The position numbers and the translations under genes are program-made. DNA of 10,623 nucleotides from Archangiaceae bacterium. Lineage in GTDB: Bacteria > Myxococcota > Myxococcia > Myxococcales > Myxococcaceae. Location of the stretch: assembly GCA_023248915.1 (NCBI GenBank), contig JAHFDQ010000169.1, forward strand, positions 1-10,623. Reading direction: 5' to 3'. The notes below the pieces were generated by a model. The model worked only from the letters and a program-made list of their open reading frames with translations, searched no databases and had not been told where the DNA came from. Numbering within the stretch: position 1 is the first letter of the stretch; each line of letters starts with the position of its first letter. Positions 1-6,671 of the stretch are shown here, one piece after another.

Positions 1-1320
1 CCCGCCGGCACCGTCGAGTCGCACGCCCTCACCGCCATGGTGCACGACGCTCCCACCGCTCCGGGGGTGAAGGTGTAGACGCCGGCGACGCTGACCGCCC
101 CGGCGCAGGTGTCGCCCGCGCCAATCGACCACACGATGGGCGCGGCGCCGTCGGCGTCCGTCACCACCGCGCCGTACGAGTAAAGGATGCCTTCCGTCGC
201 CTGCGTCCCGGCGACGCTGGTGAAGGTGGGCAGGTGGTTGGTGAGCACCACTGTGGTTTGAGTCCGGCACCCCGCCGGCACCGTCGAGTCGCACGCCTTC
301 ACCGCCATCGTGCACGACGCCCCCACCGCGCCCGGGGTGAAGGTGTAGACGCCGGCGACGCTGACGGCCCCGGCACAGGTGTCGCCCGCACCAATGGACC
401 AGACGATGGGCGCGGCCCCGTCGGCGTCCATCACCACCGCGCTGTAGGAATAGACCAGCCCTTCGGTGGCCTGCGTCCCGGCGACGCTGGTGAAGGTGGG
501 CAGGTGGTTGGTGAGCACCACCGTCGACTGCGTCCGGCACCCCGCCGGCACCGTCGAGTCGCACGCCTTCACCGCCATCGTGCAAGACGCCCCCACCGCG
601 CCCGGGGTGAAGGTGTAGACGCCGGCGACGCTGACGGCCCCGGCACAGGTGTCGCCCGCACCAATGGACCAGACGATGGGCGCGGCCCCGTCGGCGTCCG
701 TCACCACCGCGCTGTAGGAATAGACCAGCCCTTCGGTGGCCTGCGTCCCGGCGACGCTGGTGAAGGTGGGCAGGTGGTTGGTGAGCACCACCGTCGACTG
801 CGTCCGGCAGCCCGCCGGCACCGTCGAGTCGCACGCCCTCACCGCCATCGTGCAAGACGCCCCCACCGCGCCCGGGGTGAAGGTGTAGACGCCGGCGACG
901 CTGACGGCCCCGGCACAGGTGTCGCCCGCACCAATGGACCAGACGATGGGCGCGGCCCCGTCGGCGTCCGTCACCACCGCGCTGTAGGAATAGACCAGCC
1001 CTTCGGTGGCCTGCGTGCCGGCGACGCTGGTGAAGGTGGGCGGGTGGTTGGTGGACACCACCGTCGACTGGTTCCGGCAGCCGGCGATGGGCGCGGCCGA
1101 GTCGCACGCCCTCACCACCATCGTGCACGAGGCGCCCGCCGCGCCCGGCGTGAAGCTGTACACGCCTCCGCCCGTGATGGAACCGGCGCAGGTGTCGCCC
1201 GCGCCGATGGACCAGACGATGGGCGCCGGGCCGTCCGGGTCGGTCGCCGCCGCGGCGTACGAGTAGAGAATGCCTTCCGTCGCCTGGGTGCCGGCCGCGC
1301 TGGTGAAGTTCGGCACGTGG
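1..1320 (-). repeat. Five tandem ~270-bp coding repeats (Ig-like units)
   Basis: The repeat phase is marked by a shared block at 1, 271, 541 and 811, a strict 270-bp (90-codon) period. The unit at 1081-1320 is diverged and carries one extra codon (P-I-A-G versus P-A-G). By eye, 271-540 and 541-810 differ at 3 bases. 541-810 and 811-1080 differ at about 7. 1-270 and 271-540 differ at about 27. Each encoded unit runs from N-H-(L/P)-P-T-F-T-S through V-V-T-D-A-D-G and P-I-V-W-S-I-G-A-G-D-T-C to a Cys-rich end (C-D-S-T-V-P-A-G-C). The reading frame is kept throughout, so the array is coding, and it continues past the left edge. Confidence 0.95.
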
Positions 1321-3809
1321 TCGAAGATGCCCACCACCGCGTGGTCGGCGGTGATGTTGGTGAGCGCGTACACGCCCGCCACTACCGAAGCGCTGACCTC
1401 GACGCCGTTGTCCTTGAGCGACTGGAGCGCGTAATCCACCGCCGGCGCGACGGTGCAGTTCGAGCCGGTGCCTTGCAGTACGGTGCCAGGCACGCAGGTG
1501 ACTGTGCCGTTCCCCCCGGGGGCCGAACCGGTCACGTCCGGCCCCTTGAAGTGCGCGACCACGTTCTTCACCGCGTTCATCGTCACGTTGCAAGTCATTG
1601 CGACGCCCACGCAGTCGCCCGTCCACCCCGTGAAGGTGTCGTTGGTGCGCGCCACCGCGGTCAGCGTCACCACCGTGGTGTTCAGGAAGTCGGCGTTGGC
1701 GGTGGCGCAGCCCGTTCCGCAATTGATGGCCACCGGCGCCGAGGTGACGGTGCCCAGCCCGGTGTCTCCGGCCACCTTGTTCACGGTCAGTTTGTAGAGC
1801 GTGCCGATGCCGTCGGTGTCGGCATCGGCGTTGTTGCGGCTGTCGCTGTCCGTCACCCCGGCCGGAGTGGCCACCGTGGCGGTATTGGTGATGGACCCGT
1901 TGCCCGCCCCGGCGACAATGGTGCCGTTGACCGTGAAGGTGGCGCTCGCCCCGACCGGCAGGTTGACGGTGTGGTTGATGTTGCCGACGCCGGCGGGCGT
2001 GTTGCAGGTGCCGCCCGCGGAGCCGGCGCAGGTCCAGGGCGGGTTGGCCACCAGTTGCGCCGGGAAAGTGTCCGTCACCAGGGCGTTGACGACGGCCGAC
2101 GGGCCGTTGTTGGTGACTTTCACCGTGTGGGTCACCGGGCCGCCCCACACCACGCCCGCCACTCCGTCGGTCTTGGTGATGGCCAGGTCGGCGTAGACCA
2201 CCGCACCTGTGATGGTGGTCTCGGCGCGCGGACCCAAGAGGCGCGAGATGGTGTCGGCCTTCACGCCGTAGTCGCCGTTGGTGACTTTCGGCGCCTTCTT
2301 CAGCACGTAGATGCTGCCGGCGGCGGCGGCGGCCGGAGCGAAGTTCGGGACGACGTTCAACCGGGTCGCGGTGTTGGTGACGACGTTGCTCGACTCACCC
2401 GCGCCCGGCCCTGAGACGATGTACACCGTCCAACCGCTCCACTGGTTGACCGCCCAGGCCTTGCCGGCGTCGTCGATGCGGGTGGCGTTGCCGCCGGTGG
2501 CCGTGCCGACGTCTGCGGCGGGGTCGACCACCTTGTAGACGCTCGTGTTGTCGGGGGCGGTCACCCAGTTCGGGCTCACCGTGAGCACGGTGGCGGTATT
2601 GCCGGCGATGGGCCGGTTCTGGTTCACTCCGGTGCCGGCGGTGATGTAGGCCGAGTAGCCCCTCCAGGCGTCGGGCGCCCAGGCCTTCGCGCCGTCGGTC
2701 AGGGTGCTAGCGGTGCCGGCGCTCGCCGTCCCCGACGTGGCCGGCGCGAAGACATGGACGGTGACCTGAAACGTGTTGCTGGCGCCCGGGTTCATCCAGC
2801 CGAAGTTGCAGCTCACGGTGCCCGTGCCGCCGACCGGAGGGTTGACGCAGACAGCCCCGGGCGCGGTGGTGGAGACGAAAGTCGTATTCGCGGGCAGCGT
2901 GTCGTCGGCCGTCACGTTGGGTGCCGCCGCAGCCGTGCTGTTCTTGACGAGGAAGTTGTAGGTGATGTCCGTATCTATGTCGGCGGCCAGCGGCGCCGAC
3001 TTCGAAATCGACAGGCCCGGGTAGAAGGAGCCAAAGCCGTCCACGTAGACCTCTCCCCAGTGGGCGTTGGGCTGGCAACCGGCGGCGTAGACCTCGAGCT
3101 GAACGGTGTCACCCGGTTGCAGGGCCACGTTCCCGGGCGCGATGTCGAAGATTTGCCAGTCCGTGTAGAGCACGGCCGTGGCGCCGGCACCCTGCGACTT
3201 CCACGGAGTGCCGGGCTGATTCGAGAAGTTGAAGTTCGAGTAGAGGTCGCCGATGCGCGGGGCGGTCTGGTTCCTCAAGATGACGAAGAAGTACGGCTGC
3301 TGCTCTTGCTGGTGGAGGGCCGCCTGGAGCGCCGGGGCGAGCACGAACCGAACGTGGATTTTTCCGTCCGCCGGGTCGACGTCGGCGAACGTCGTCGCGT
3401 ACGCCTGCCTCAGCGAGTTGACGTTCCTGGCCGCACCGAGCTGGTTGATGACCGCCGTGCTGGTTCCGAAGTACGGCCACATCGGAACGCCCGCTCCGGC
3501 CACCATGCCCGCGAAGAGCTGCGACTGCGGCACCCCGTTCGAGACGATGGAAGTCAGATTGACGCCACCCGGGGCGAGGTTCAGGTTCGCGGTCGTGACC
3601 GGAGGCCAGGGCGGGTTGGCCAGGTTCACGTTGAAGAGGTTGGTGGTCACCGTCCAGTCGGGCGCGAACACACCCGTCTCGAAGCCGCCGTTGTTGAACA
3701 GCGCCTCACTCTGCTGCGCTTCGGGGTCGGGCGTGTGAAACGGCTCGCCCACCTGGTCGCCGCACGCGGCCAGCGCGAACAGCGTCAACGGAACAATCCG
3801 CTCACGCAC
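1..3809 (-). CDS. Giant surface lipoprotein with DUF11, InlB-B-type and Ig-like repeats (C-terminus beyond left edge)
   Basis: About 1269 codons are visible with no stop in this frame; the 3' end lies outside the window. The GTG at 3809 is chosen because it gives a short lipoprotein signal, MRERIVPLTLFALAAC, with lipobox LAAC and Cys16 as lipidation site; the upstream in-frame stop is at 3906-3908. An in-frame TTG at 3860 is a possible but poorer start. No strong Shine-Dalgarno is seen. Domain order by residue: 38-263, an N-terminal beta-rich region opening with NNGGFETG, like carbohydrate-binding/'choice-of-anchor' regions; 265-351, DUF11-like; 365-425 and 440-503, two copies of an unnamed module (K-A-W...W-x-G-(Y/W)...NTAT); 538-665, second DUF11 (ADLAITKTD ... 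TNNGPSA); 671-757, divergent InlB B-repeat type (FTGWTGDC ... NVVAHF); 758-827, a related repeat; 833 onward, five ~90-residue Ig-like (He_PIG-type) repeats with four Cys each. The likely role is a cell-surface adhesin or structural protein; this is inferred from architecture. Domain names are by eye, without a profile search. Confidence 0.85.
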   Translation of the reverse strand, partial: MRERIVPLTLFALAACGDQVGEPFHTPDPEAQQSEALFNNGGFETGVFAPDWTVTTNLFNVNLANPPWPPVTTANLNLAPGGVNLTSIVSNGVPQSQLFAGMVAGAGVPMWPYFGTSTAVINQLGAARNVNSLRQAYATTFADVDPADGKIHVRFVLAPALQAALHQQEQQPYFFVILRNQTAPRIGDLYSNFNFSNQPGTPWKSQGAGATAVLYTDWQIFDIAPGNVALQPGDTVQLEVYAAGCQPNAHWGEVYVDGFGSFYPGLSISKSAPLAADIDTDITYNFLVKNSTAAAAPNVTADDTLPANTTFVSTTAPGAVCVNPPVGGTGTVSCNFGWMNPGASNTFQVTVHVFAPATSGTASAGTASTLTDGAKAWAPDAWRGYSAYITAGTGVNQNRPIAGNTATVLTVSPNWVTAPDNTSVYKVVDPAADVGTATGGNATRIDDAGKAWAVNQWSGWTVYIVSGPGAGESSNVVTNTATRLNVVPNFAPAAAAAGSIYVLKKAPKVTNGDYGVKADTISRLLGPRAETTITGAVVYADLAITKTDGVAGVVWGGPVTHTVKVTNNGPSAVVNALVTDTFPAQLVANPPWTCAGSAGGTCNTPAGVGNINHTVNLPVGASATFTVNGTIVAGAGNGSITNTATVATPAGVTDSDSRNNADADTDGIGTLYKLTVNKVAGDTGLGTVTSAPVAINCGTGCATANADFLNTTVVTLTAVARTNDTFTGWTGDCVGVAMTCNVTMNAVKNVVAHFKGPDVTGSAPGGNGTVTCVPGTVLQGTGSNCTVAPAVDYALQSLKDNGVEVSASVVAGVYALTNITADHAVVGIFDHVPNFTSAAGTQATEGILYSYAAAATDPDGPAPIVWSIGAGDTCAGSITGGGVYSFTPGAAGASCTMVVRACDSAAPIAGCRNQSTVVSTNHPPTFTSVAGTQATEGLVYSYSAVVTDADGAAPIVWSIGAGDTCAGAVSVAGVYTFTPGAVGASCTMAVRACDSTVPAGCRTQSTVVLTNHLPTFTSVAGTQATEGLVYSYSAVVTDADGAAPIVWSIGAGDTCAGAVSVAGVYTFTPGAVGASCTMAVKACDSTVPAGCRTQSTVVLTNHLPTFTSVAGTQATEGLVYSYSAVVMDADGAAPIVWSIGAGDTCAGAVSVAGVYTFTPGAVGASCTMAVKACDSTVPAGCRTQTTVVLTNHLPTFTSVAGTQATEGILYSYGAVVTDADGAAPIVWSIGAGDTCAGAVSVAGVYTFTPGAVGASCTMAVRACDSTVPA

Positions 3810-3896
3810 CGATGCTGCCCGCGAGAGCGGCCCCGCCCTACGAGGTCGAAACGGCGACAAGGAAACCCTCCGCGAGCCCGGCCACAACCAGCCCCC

Positions 3897-3902
3897 ATTG
3901 TA
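3897..3902 (-). promoter_or_regulatory. Possible -10 element upstream of the giant lipoprotein gene
   Basis: On the minus strand this reads TACAAT, five of six bases of a sigma-70 -10 box, about 88 bp before the GTG at 3809. No convincing -35 is seen 16-18 bp further upstream. In DNA this GC-rich an AT-rich hexamer is noticeable, but it could be chance. The 242-bp gap between the upstream DUF4395 gene and the giant gene holds only this element and the hairpin at 3944-3963. Confidence 0.25.
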
Positions 3903-3943
3903 GTCTCAGTTCGTCCCGAATTGGCCGTAAGTGGAGGTCGCAT

Positions 3944-3963
3944 GTGGGTGGAATTGCACCCAC
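3944..3963. repeat. Perfect 7-bp inverted repeat (hairpin) in the intergenic gap
   Basis: GTGGGTG (3944-3950), loop GAATTG, CACCCAC (3957-3963). It lies between the end of the DUF4395 gene and the start of the giant lipoprotein gene, both on the minus strand. No T-run follows on either strand, so it is not a classic Rho-independent terminator. It could be a protein-binding operator or a weak terminator. It superficially resembles a tRNA T-arm, but the stem and loop lengths do not fit and no other tRNA arms are present. Confidence 0.5.
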
Positions 3964-4051
3964 TTGGCGGAGCAGGCGCCGCGCCTTCATTCACCTACTC
4001 CGACGAGGCCGGGAGCCCGCGGCCCCCTCACCGCGCCGACGTTAGGCATTC

Positions 4052-4522
4052 CTAGTCTCGCGTTCTCGCCGGAACGCAGTCGACGCAGGCATCGGCACCC
4101 ACCGCGCCCACGCGCTGAAGCTGGGCGTAGACGAAGCAGCCGGCGCAGAAGCCGATAGCGGCCTCGAGCGAAGCGAACACCACGACGGTTCCGACGAGCC
4201 ACCACGCCAGATTCGCGTGGCCAAGCGCCGAGAGTCCCGTCGCGGTCAGGGTGAGTGCCGCCCCGATTCCCTGGGCGAACCGCTTGGGAGCACCGGCCAC
4301 CGGCTTGACCGGCCACAACCGCGACGCCGCGGCCATCGCTCCTCTCGCGAGTAGGCTGAAGCGCGGCCCCCAGGCGACGCGGGCAGCGAAGCCCGCAGCC
4401 ACTGCCGCGACCAGCGCCGGTTGGCGGGTGAAGTAGGCGGTTGTGAGTGCCACCACCACCGCGCCGGCGACGACCCGCGCGGCCCGCTCGTTGACTCGAT
4501 TTGGAAAACTGAACAGCTTCAT
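4052..4522 (-). CDS. DUF4395-family integral membrane protein
   Basis: 156 residues. The ATG at 4522 is preferred over one 18 codons upstream because a strong ribosome-binding site precedes it and the protein then opens with MKLFSFPNRVNE, the usual start of this family. It shows four hydrophobic segments at about residues 15-32, 35-51, 85-101 and 105-132. Other family-like features are the loop A-P-K-R-F-A-Q-G-I-G (78-87) and a Cys pair C126-A-G-C129 inside or at the end of the last helix. A second pair, C146-V-D-C149, sits in the short C-terminal tail. DUF4395 proteins have no settled biochemical role. The CxxC pairs suggest thiol redox or metal binding, which is inference. No thioredoxin or rhodanese gene lies next to it here. 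It is co-directional with the giant lipoprotein downstream (242-bp gap) and divergent from the LamG gene. Confidence 0.88.
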   Translation of the reverse strand: MKLFSFPNRVNERAARVVAGAVVVALTTAYFTRQPALVAAVAAGFAARVAWGPRFSLLARGAMAAASRLWPVKPVAGAPKRFAQGIGAALTLTATGLSALGHANLAWWLVGTVVVFASLEAAIGFCAGCFVYAQLQRVGAVGADACVDCVPARTRD

Positions 4523-4525
4523 GTT

Positions 4526-4535
4526 CTTCCGCTCC
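4526..4535 (-). promoter_or_regulatory. Ribosome-binding site of the DUF4395 gene
   Basis: The minus strand reads GGAGCGGAAG ending 3 bases before the ATG at 4522; the GGAG part is 9 bases from the start codon. This fixes the internal ATG as the start rather than the upstream ATG at 4576. Confidence 0.7.
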
Positions 4536-4618
4536 GTTTCTTCCAGGGGAAGCGGGCCGACGACGAACGAGCCCACCGACCCTTGAGGGTGATGGGCCTT
4601 CGACTGCGCTGAGCCGGG

Positions 4619-4640
4619 GGTCGCCTGACGCTAGGCGACC
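4619..4640. repeat. Perfect 8-bp inverted repeat in the divergent intergenic region
   Basis: GGTCGCCT (4619-4626), loop GACGCT, AGGCGACC (4633-4640). It sits between the divergent starts at 4522 (DUF4395) and 4761 (LamG), about 97 and 120 bp from them. No gene ends here and no T-run follows, so an operator or 5'-leader hairpin is more likely than a terminator. A smaller palindrome, ACCCTTGAGGGT, lies at 4579-4590. No clear -35/-10 pair was found in this 238-bp region. Confidence 0.6.
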
Positions 4641-4760
4641 GGCGGCGGGCAGGTGCCCACCACTCGGACGCTTCGACAACAACGGGCGATGGGCGATGAC
4701 ACGCAAGAGCAGCTAACGGCCTGGGTCTCAGAGCGCAAGGGAGTGTGCTTCAATGCTGGT

Positions 4761-6485
4761 GTGCGGTGGCGACGACTCGCGGCGGTCCTAGTCGTGCTCG
4801 GCGCCTGCGGCGGGCCGCCCCCGTCTCTTTCGGTGGCTTCCCTCGAAGCCCAAATCCAATGGGACGCCGACGTCACGTCCCAGTGCTTCAAGCTGCGGGT
4901 TAGCGCCGACGGGCGTGCGTCGGTCGAGTCGCAGGCAATGGCTCGCGGCCAGAAGTCGGTGCTCCACGTCGCCGTCTTCGAGGACGACCTCCCCCCTGTC
5001 GTCCAGGTGCAGGCCGTGGGCTTCGAAGACACCGCCTGCTCGACCGAGTCCGTTCCGGCCGAGCAATCAACGGCCGACTCGGTGACCTTCTCCAGGCGAA
5101 CCACCCGGGTGACGCTTCAGGTGCATCGGTCGCCGGCGCCGGACGGCGGCGAGGCCGACGCCGGGCCGGACGGCGGCGGCCCGCCTGATGGCGACGGAGG
5201 CGCCGACGGCGGCACCGCGCCCGGCTCCGATGCCGGGGCAGACGCGGGAATCGACGGCGGCGGCTCGTCCAATTCCGACGCGGGACCGGACGGCGGCGCG
5301 TCGGGGGGTGACGCGGGCGCGGACGGAGGGAATCCGAGCGACGCAGGCACCGACGCGGGCGCGGACGCAGGAACCACAAACGACGGCGGGTCCGACGCGG
5401 GCGCGGACGGAGGAACCGCGAGCGACGCGGGCAACGACGCGGGCGCGGATGCAGGAACCGCGAACGACGCCGGCTCCGACGCGGGCGCGGACGGAGGAAG
5501 CGCGAGCGACGCCGGCACCGACGGTGGGCCGGACGCGGGCGGGCCGCCTCCCGACGCAGGGGCCGACGCGGGCCCGGCGCCCGACGCCGGCGTCGAGCTG
5601 TGCAACAACCGCATCGACGACGACGGAAACGGGCTGGTGGACTGCCAAGACCCCAAGTGCGCCAGCGGCGCCGCCTGTGACGACGGAAACCTGTGCACCA
5701 CCGGAGAGGTCTGCGCCGGCGGGGCTTGCTCGGGCAGCGTCTATACCTGCATCGGTCCCGTGGCGGAGTGCTACGTGGCTGGCGGGTGCGATGCGGGCGT
5801 GTGCGTCGCCGTGCCGGAGGCCGCCCGCACCTTCTGCGACGGAGGCCAGTGCGACGGCGTCGGCCGCTGCGCTCCATTCTGCGACGCAACCCGGGCGACC
5901 CTAGGGGTCTGCTTCCGGTTCGAGGGCAACCTGGTCGACGGAAGCCAGTACGGGCACAACGGCTCGAGCGCGTCGGGGACATACGTCTCCGGGAGCCGGG
6001 GCTCGGCCTATTCCCCAGGCTCGAGCGCCGTCGTCGTGGGCGACTACCCCAGCCTCGACTGCACCACCGCGCTGACGGTCGAGGCCTGGGTGCGGTTGGC
6101 GGCCCTTCCCCCGGCCGGAGGCCGGTACGGCGTGGCCGATAACGACGGCGAGTACGGCATGTTCATCCGCTCGGCCGGAGAGCTGTACTGCGCGACCGCG
6201 GGCCTGGCCGCGACGACGGCGGGAGTGCTGACTCCCGGCGGCTGGCACCACCTGGCCTGCGTCTTCGACGGCACTAACCTGCTCGCGTATGTCGACGGCG
6301 TGCAGAGCGCCATCGTGACGGCTTCGGGGTCCGCGACCATCGGCACCGGCAGCGCCGACGGCCTGCGCCTTGGTCAGAACAGCCCGACCGGCGACGTGCT
6401 GCAGGGCGCCATCGACGGAGTCCGCGTCTGGTGCGAGGCGCGAGCCCAGGCCGACCTGTGCGCCGTCTTCGGCCAGTGCGGGTAG
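4761..6485 (+). CDS. LamG-domain (concanavalin A-like) lipoprotein with DAG-rich linker
   Basis: 574 residues from the GTG at 4761. That start gives the signal VRWRRLAAVLVVLGAC with lipobox LGAC and lipidated Cys16. The frame stays open upstream to a GTG at 4653, and an ATG at 4689 would give a longer, less typical leader. AAGGGAG at 4737-4743 is the only SD-like sequence and is rather far from 4761, so the exact start is uncertain. Layout: residues 17-125, a beta-rich N-terminal region; 126-277, a low-complexity Asp/Ala/Gly linker; 281-300, a Cys/Asp metal-binding motif beginning CNNRIDDDGNG and ending DCQDPKC, of the kind common in myxobacterial surface proteins; 301-375, a Cys-rich stretch (CDDGNLCTTGEVC); 381-574, a LamG/jellyroll domain with T-V-E-A-W-V-R, G-G-W-H-H-L-A-C-V-F-D-G, and Y-V-D-G as recognisable strands. 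The likely role is outer-surface binding, possibly of glycans, with Ca2+ at the acidic motif; both are inferred from fold. It is transcribed alone or with the gene at 6672. Confidence 0.85.
   Translation: MRWRRLAAVLVVLGACGGPPPSLSVASLEAQIQWDADVTSQCFKLRVSADGRASVESQAMARGQKSVLHVAVFEDDLPPVVQVQAVGFEDTACSTESVPAEQSTADSVTFSRRTTRVTLQVHRSPAPDGGEADAGPDGGGPPDGDGGADGGTAPGSDAGADAGIDGGGSSNSDAGPDGGASGGDAGADGGNPSDAGTDAGADAGTTNDGGSDAGADGGTASDAGNDAGADAGTANDAGSDAGADGGSASDAGTDGGPDAGGPPPDAGADAGPAPDAGVELCNNRIDDDGNGLVDCQDPKCASGAACDDGNLCTTGEVCAGGACSGSVYTCIGPVAECYVAGGCDAGVCVAVPEAARTFCDGGQCDGVGRCAPFCDATRATLGVCFRFEGNLVDGSQYGHNGSSASGTYVSGSRGSAYSPGSSAVVVGDYPSLDCTTALTVEAWVRLAALPPAGGRYGVADNDGEYGMFIRSAGELYCATAGLAATTAGVLTPGGWHHLACVFDGTNLLAYVDGVQSAIVTASGSATIGTGSADGLRLGQNSPTGDVLQGAIDGVRVWCEARAQADLCAVFGQCG
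5349..5516 (+). repeat. Four tandem 42-bp repeats coding for the DAG linker
   Basis: Units start at 5349, 5391, 5433 and 5475. Each encodes 14 residues of the form (T/S/N)-D-A-G-A-D-(A/G)-G-(T/S)-x-(N/S)-D-(A/G)-G. Units 2 and 4 alternate with 1 and 3 at residue 7 (Gly versus Ala), hinting at an 84-bp higher-order unit. The flanks (5135-5348 and 5517-5590) hold less regular Asp-Gly/Asp-Ala-Gly sequence. The array keeps frame and probably forms an extended, acidic spacer. Confidence 0.9.
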
Positions 6486-6551
6486 CGAACGGCCCTCGCC
6501 CTCGGAAACCCGCTTTCCCCCCGACCGTGCGACGAAAAACCGAGGCGCTCG

Positions 6552-6577
6552 CGCACTCCTGGGCGGTTTCGAGTGCG
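6552..6577. promoter_or_regulatory. Inverted repeat upstream of the sigma-54 promoter (possible activator site)
   Basis: CGCACTC (6552-6558), 12-base spacer, GAGTGCG (6571-6577), perfectly complementary. The centre is about 57 bp upstream of the -24 GG and about 80 bp before the inferred transcription start. That distance is usual for bacterial enhancer-binding proteins acting on sigma-54 promoters. It could instead be a hairpin ending the LamG transcript (stop at 6485), but no T-run follows. Confidence 0.45.
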
Positions 6578-6620
6578 ACTCTCCTAATCTTCACGGCAGG
6601 TTGAAGCCGCCGCCCGCGCC

Positions 6621-6636
6621 GGGCACGGCCGTTGCT
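6621..6636 (+). promoter_or_regulatory. Sigma-54 (RpoN, -24/-12) promoter candidate
   Basis: The sequence is GGGCACGGCCGTTGCT. Against the known consensus TGGCACG-N4-TTGC(A/T) it matches at every specified position except the first T. GG at 6622-6623 and GC at 6634-6635 have the required spacing. The transcription start would fall near 6647, about 25 bp before the ATG at 6672, leaving room for the GAGGAG ribosome-binding site. Sigma-54 promoters with dedicated enhancer-binding proteins are common in myxobacteria. GC-rich DNA raises the chance of a random match, but its place in a short intergenic gap supports it. Confidence 0.6.
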
Positions 6637-6661
6637 CATGGGCCTCGCCACGCACCCCCCC

Positions 6662-6667
6662 GAGGAG
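6662..6667 (+). promoter_or_regulatory. Ribosome-binding site of the Cys-rich protein gene
   Basis: GAGGAG, four bases before the ATG at 6672. It supports that start codon. Confidence 0.75.
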
Positions 6668-6671
6668 CCCC

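Noticed and set aside
1..1320. Repeat array considered as CRISPR or satellite DNA
   Set aside because: Units of 270 bp directly abut, have no spacers and keep an open reading frame with Ig-like protein units.
234..2414. 726-codon open frame on the plus strand opposite the giant lipoprotein
   Set aside because: It mirrors the codon pattern of the minus-strand gene in GC-rich DNA, is extremely rich in Arg/His/Gly/Ala with no domain, and simply follows the 270-bp repeats. The minus-strand frame has a signal peptide and recognisable domains.
3944..3963. T-arm-like sequence suggesting a tRNA or tRNA remnant
   Set aside because: The stem is 7 bp with a 6-base loop instead of 5 bp with 7 bases, and no acceptor, anticodon or D arm can be drawn around it on either strand.
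4005..4025. Short GGCCG...CGGCC hairpin downstream of the DUF4395 stop
   Set aside because: Five-base stem in very GC-rich DNA without a T-tract; it cannot be told from background.
2754..4055. 433-codon plus-strand open frame
   Set aside because: Arg/Val-rich composition without any motif, overlapping the well-supported lipoprotein start and intergenic gap; it is a shadow frame.
3987..4706. 239-codon minus-strand frame overlapping DUF4395
   Set aside because: Arg/Gly-rich translation with no motif, in another frame of the same strand as the clear DUF4395 protein, which has its own ribosome-binding site and membrane segments.
4900..5982. 360-codon minus-strand frame opposite the LamG gene
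   Set aside because: Almost pure Arg/Pro repeats, the expected antisense reading of Asp/Ala/Gly codons; not a protein.
6497..6530. Possible terminator after the LamG gene (GGAAA...TTTCC, then C-run)
   Set aside because: Only a 5-bp stem with no T-run on the transcribed strand; too weak to call.
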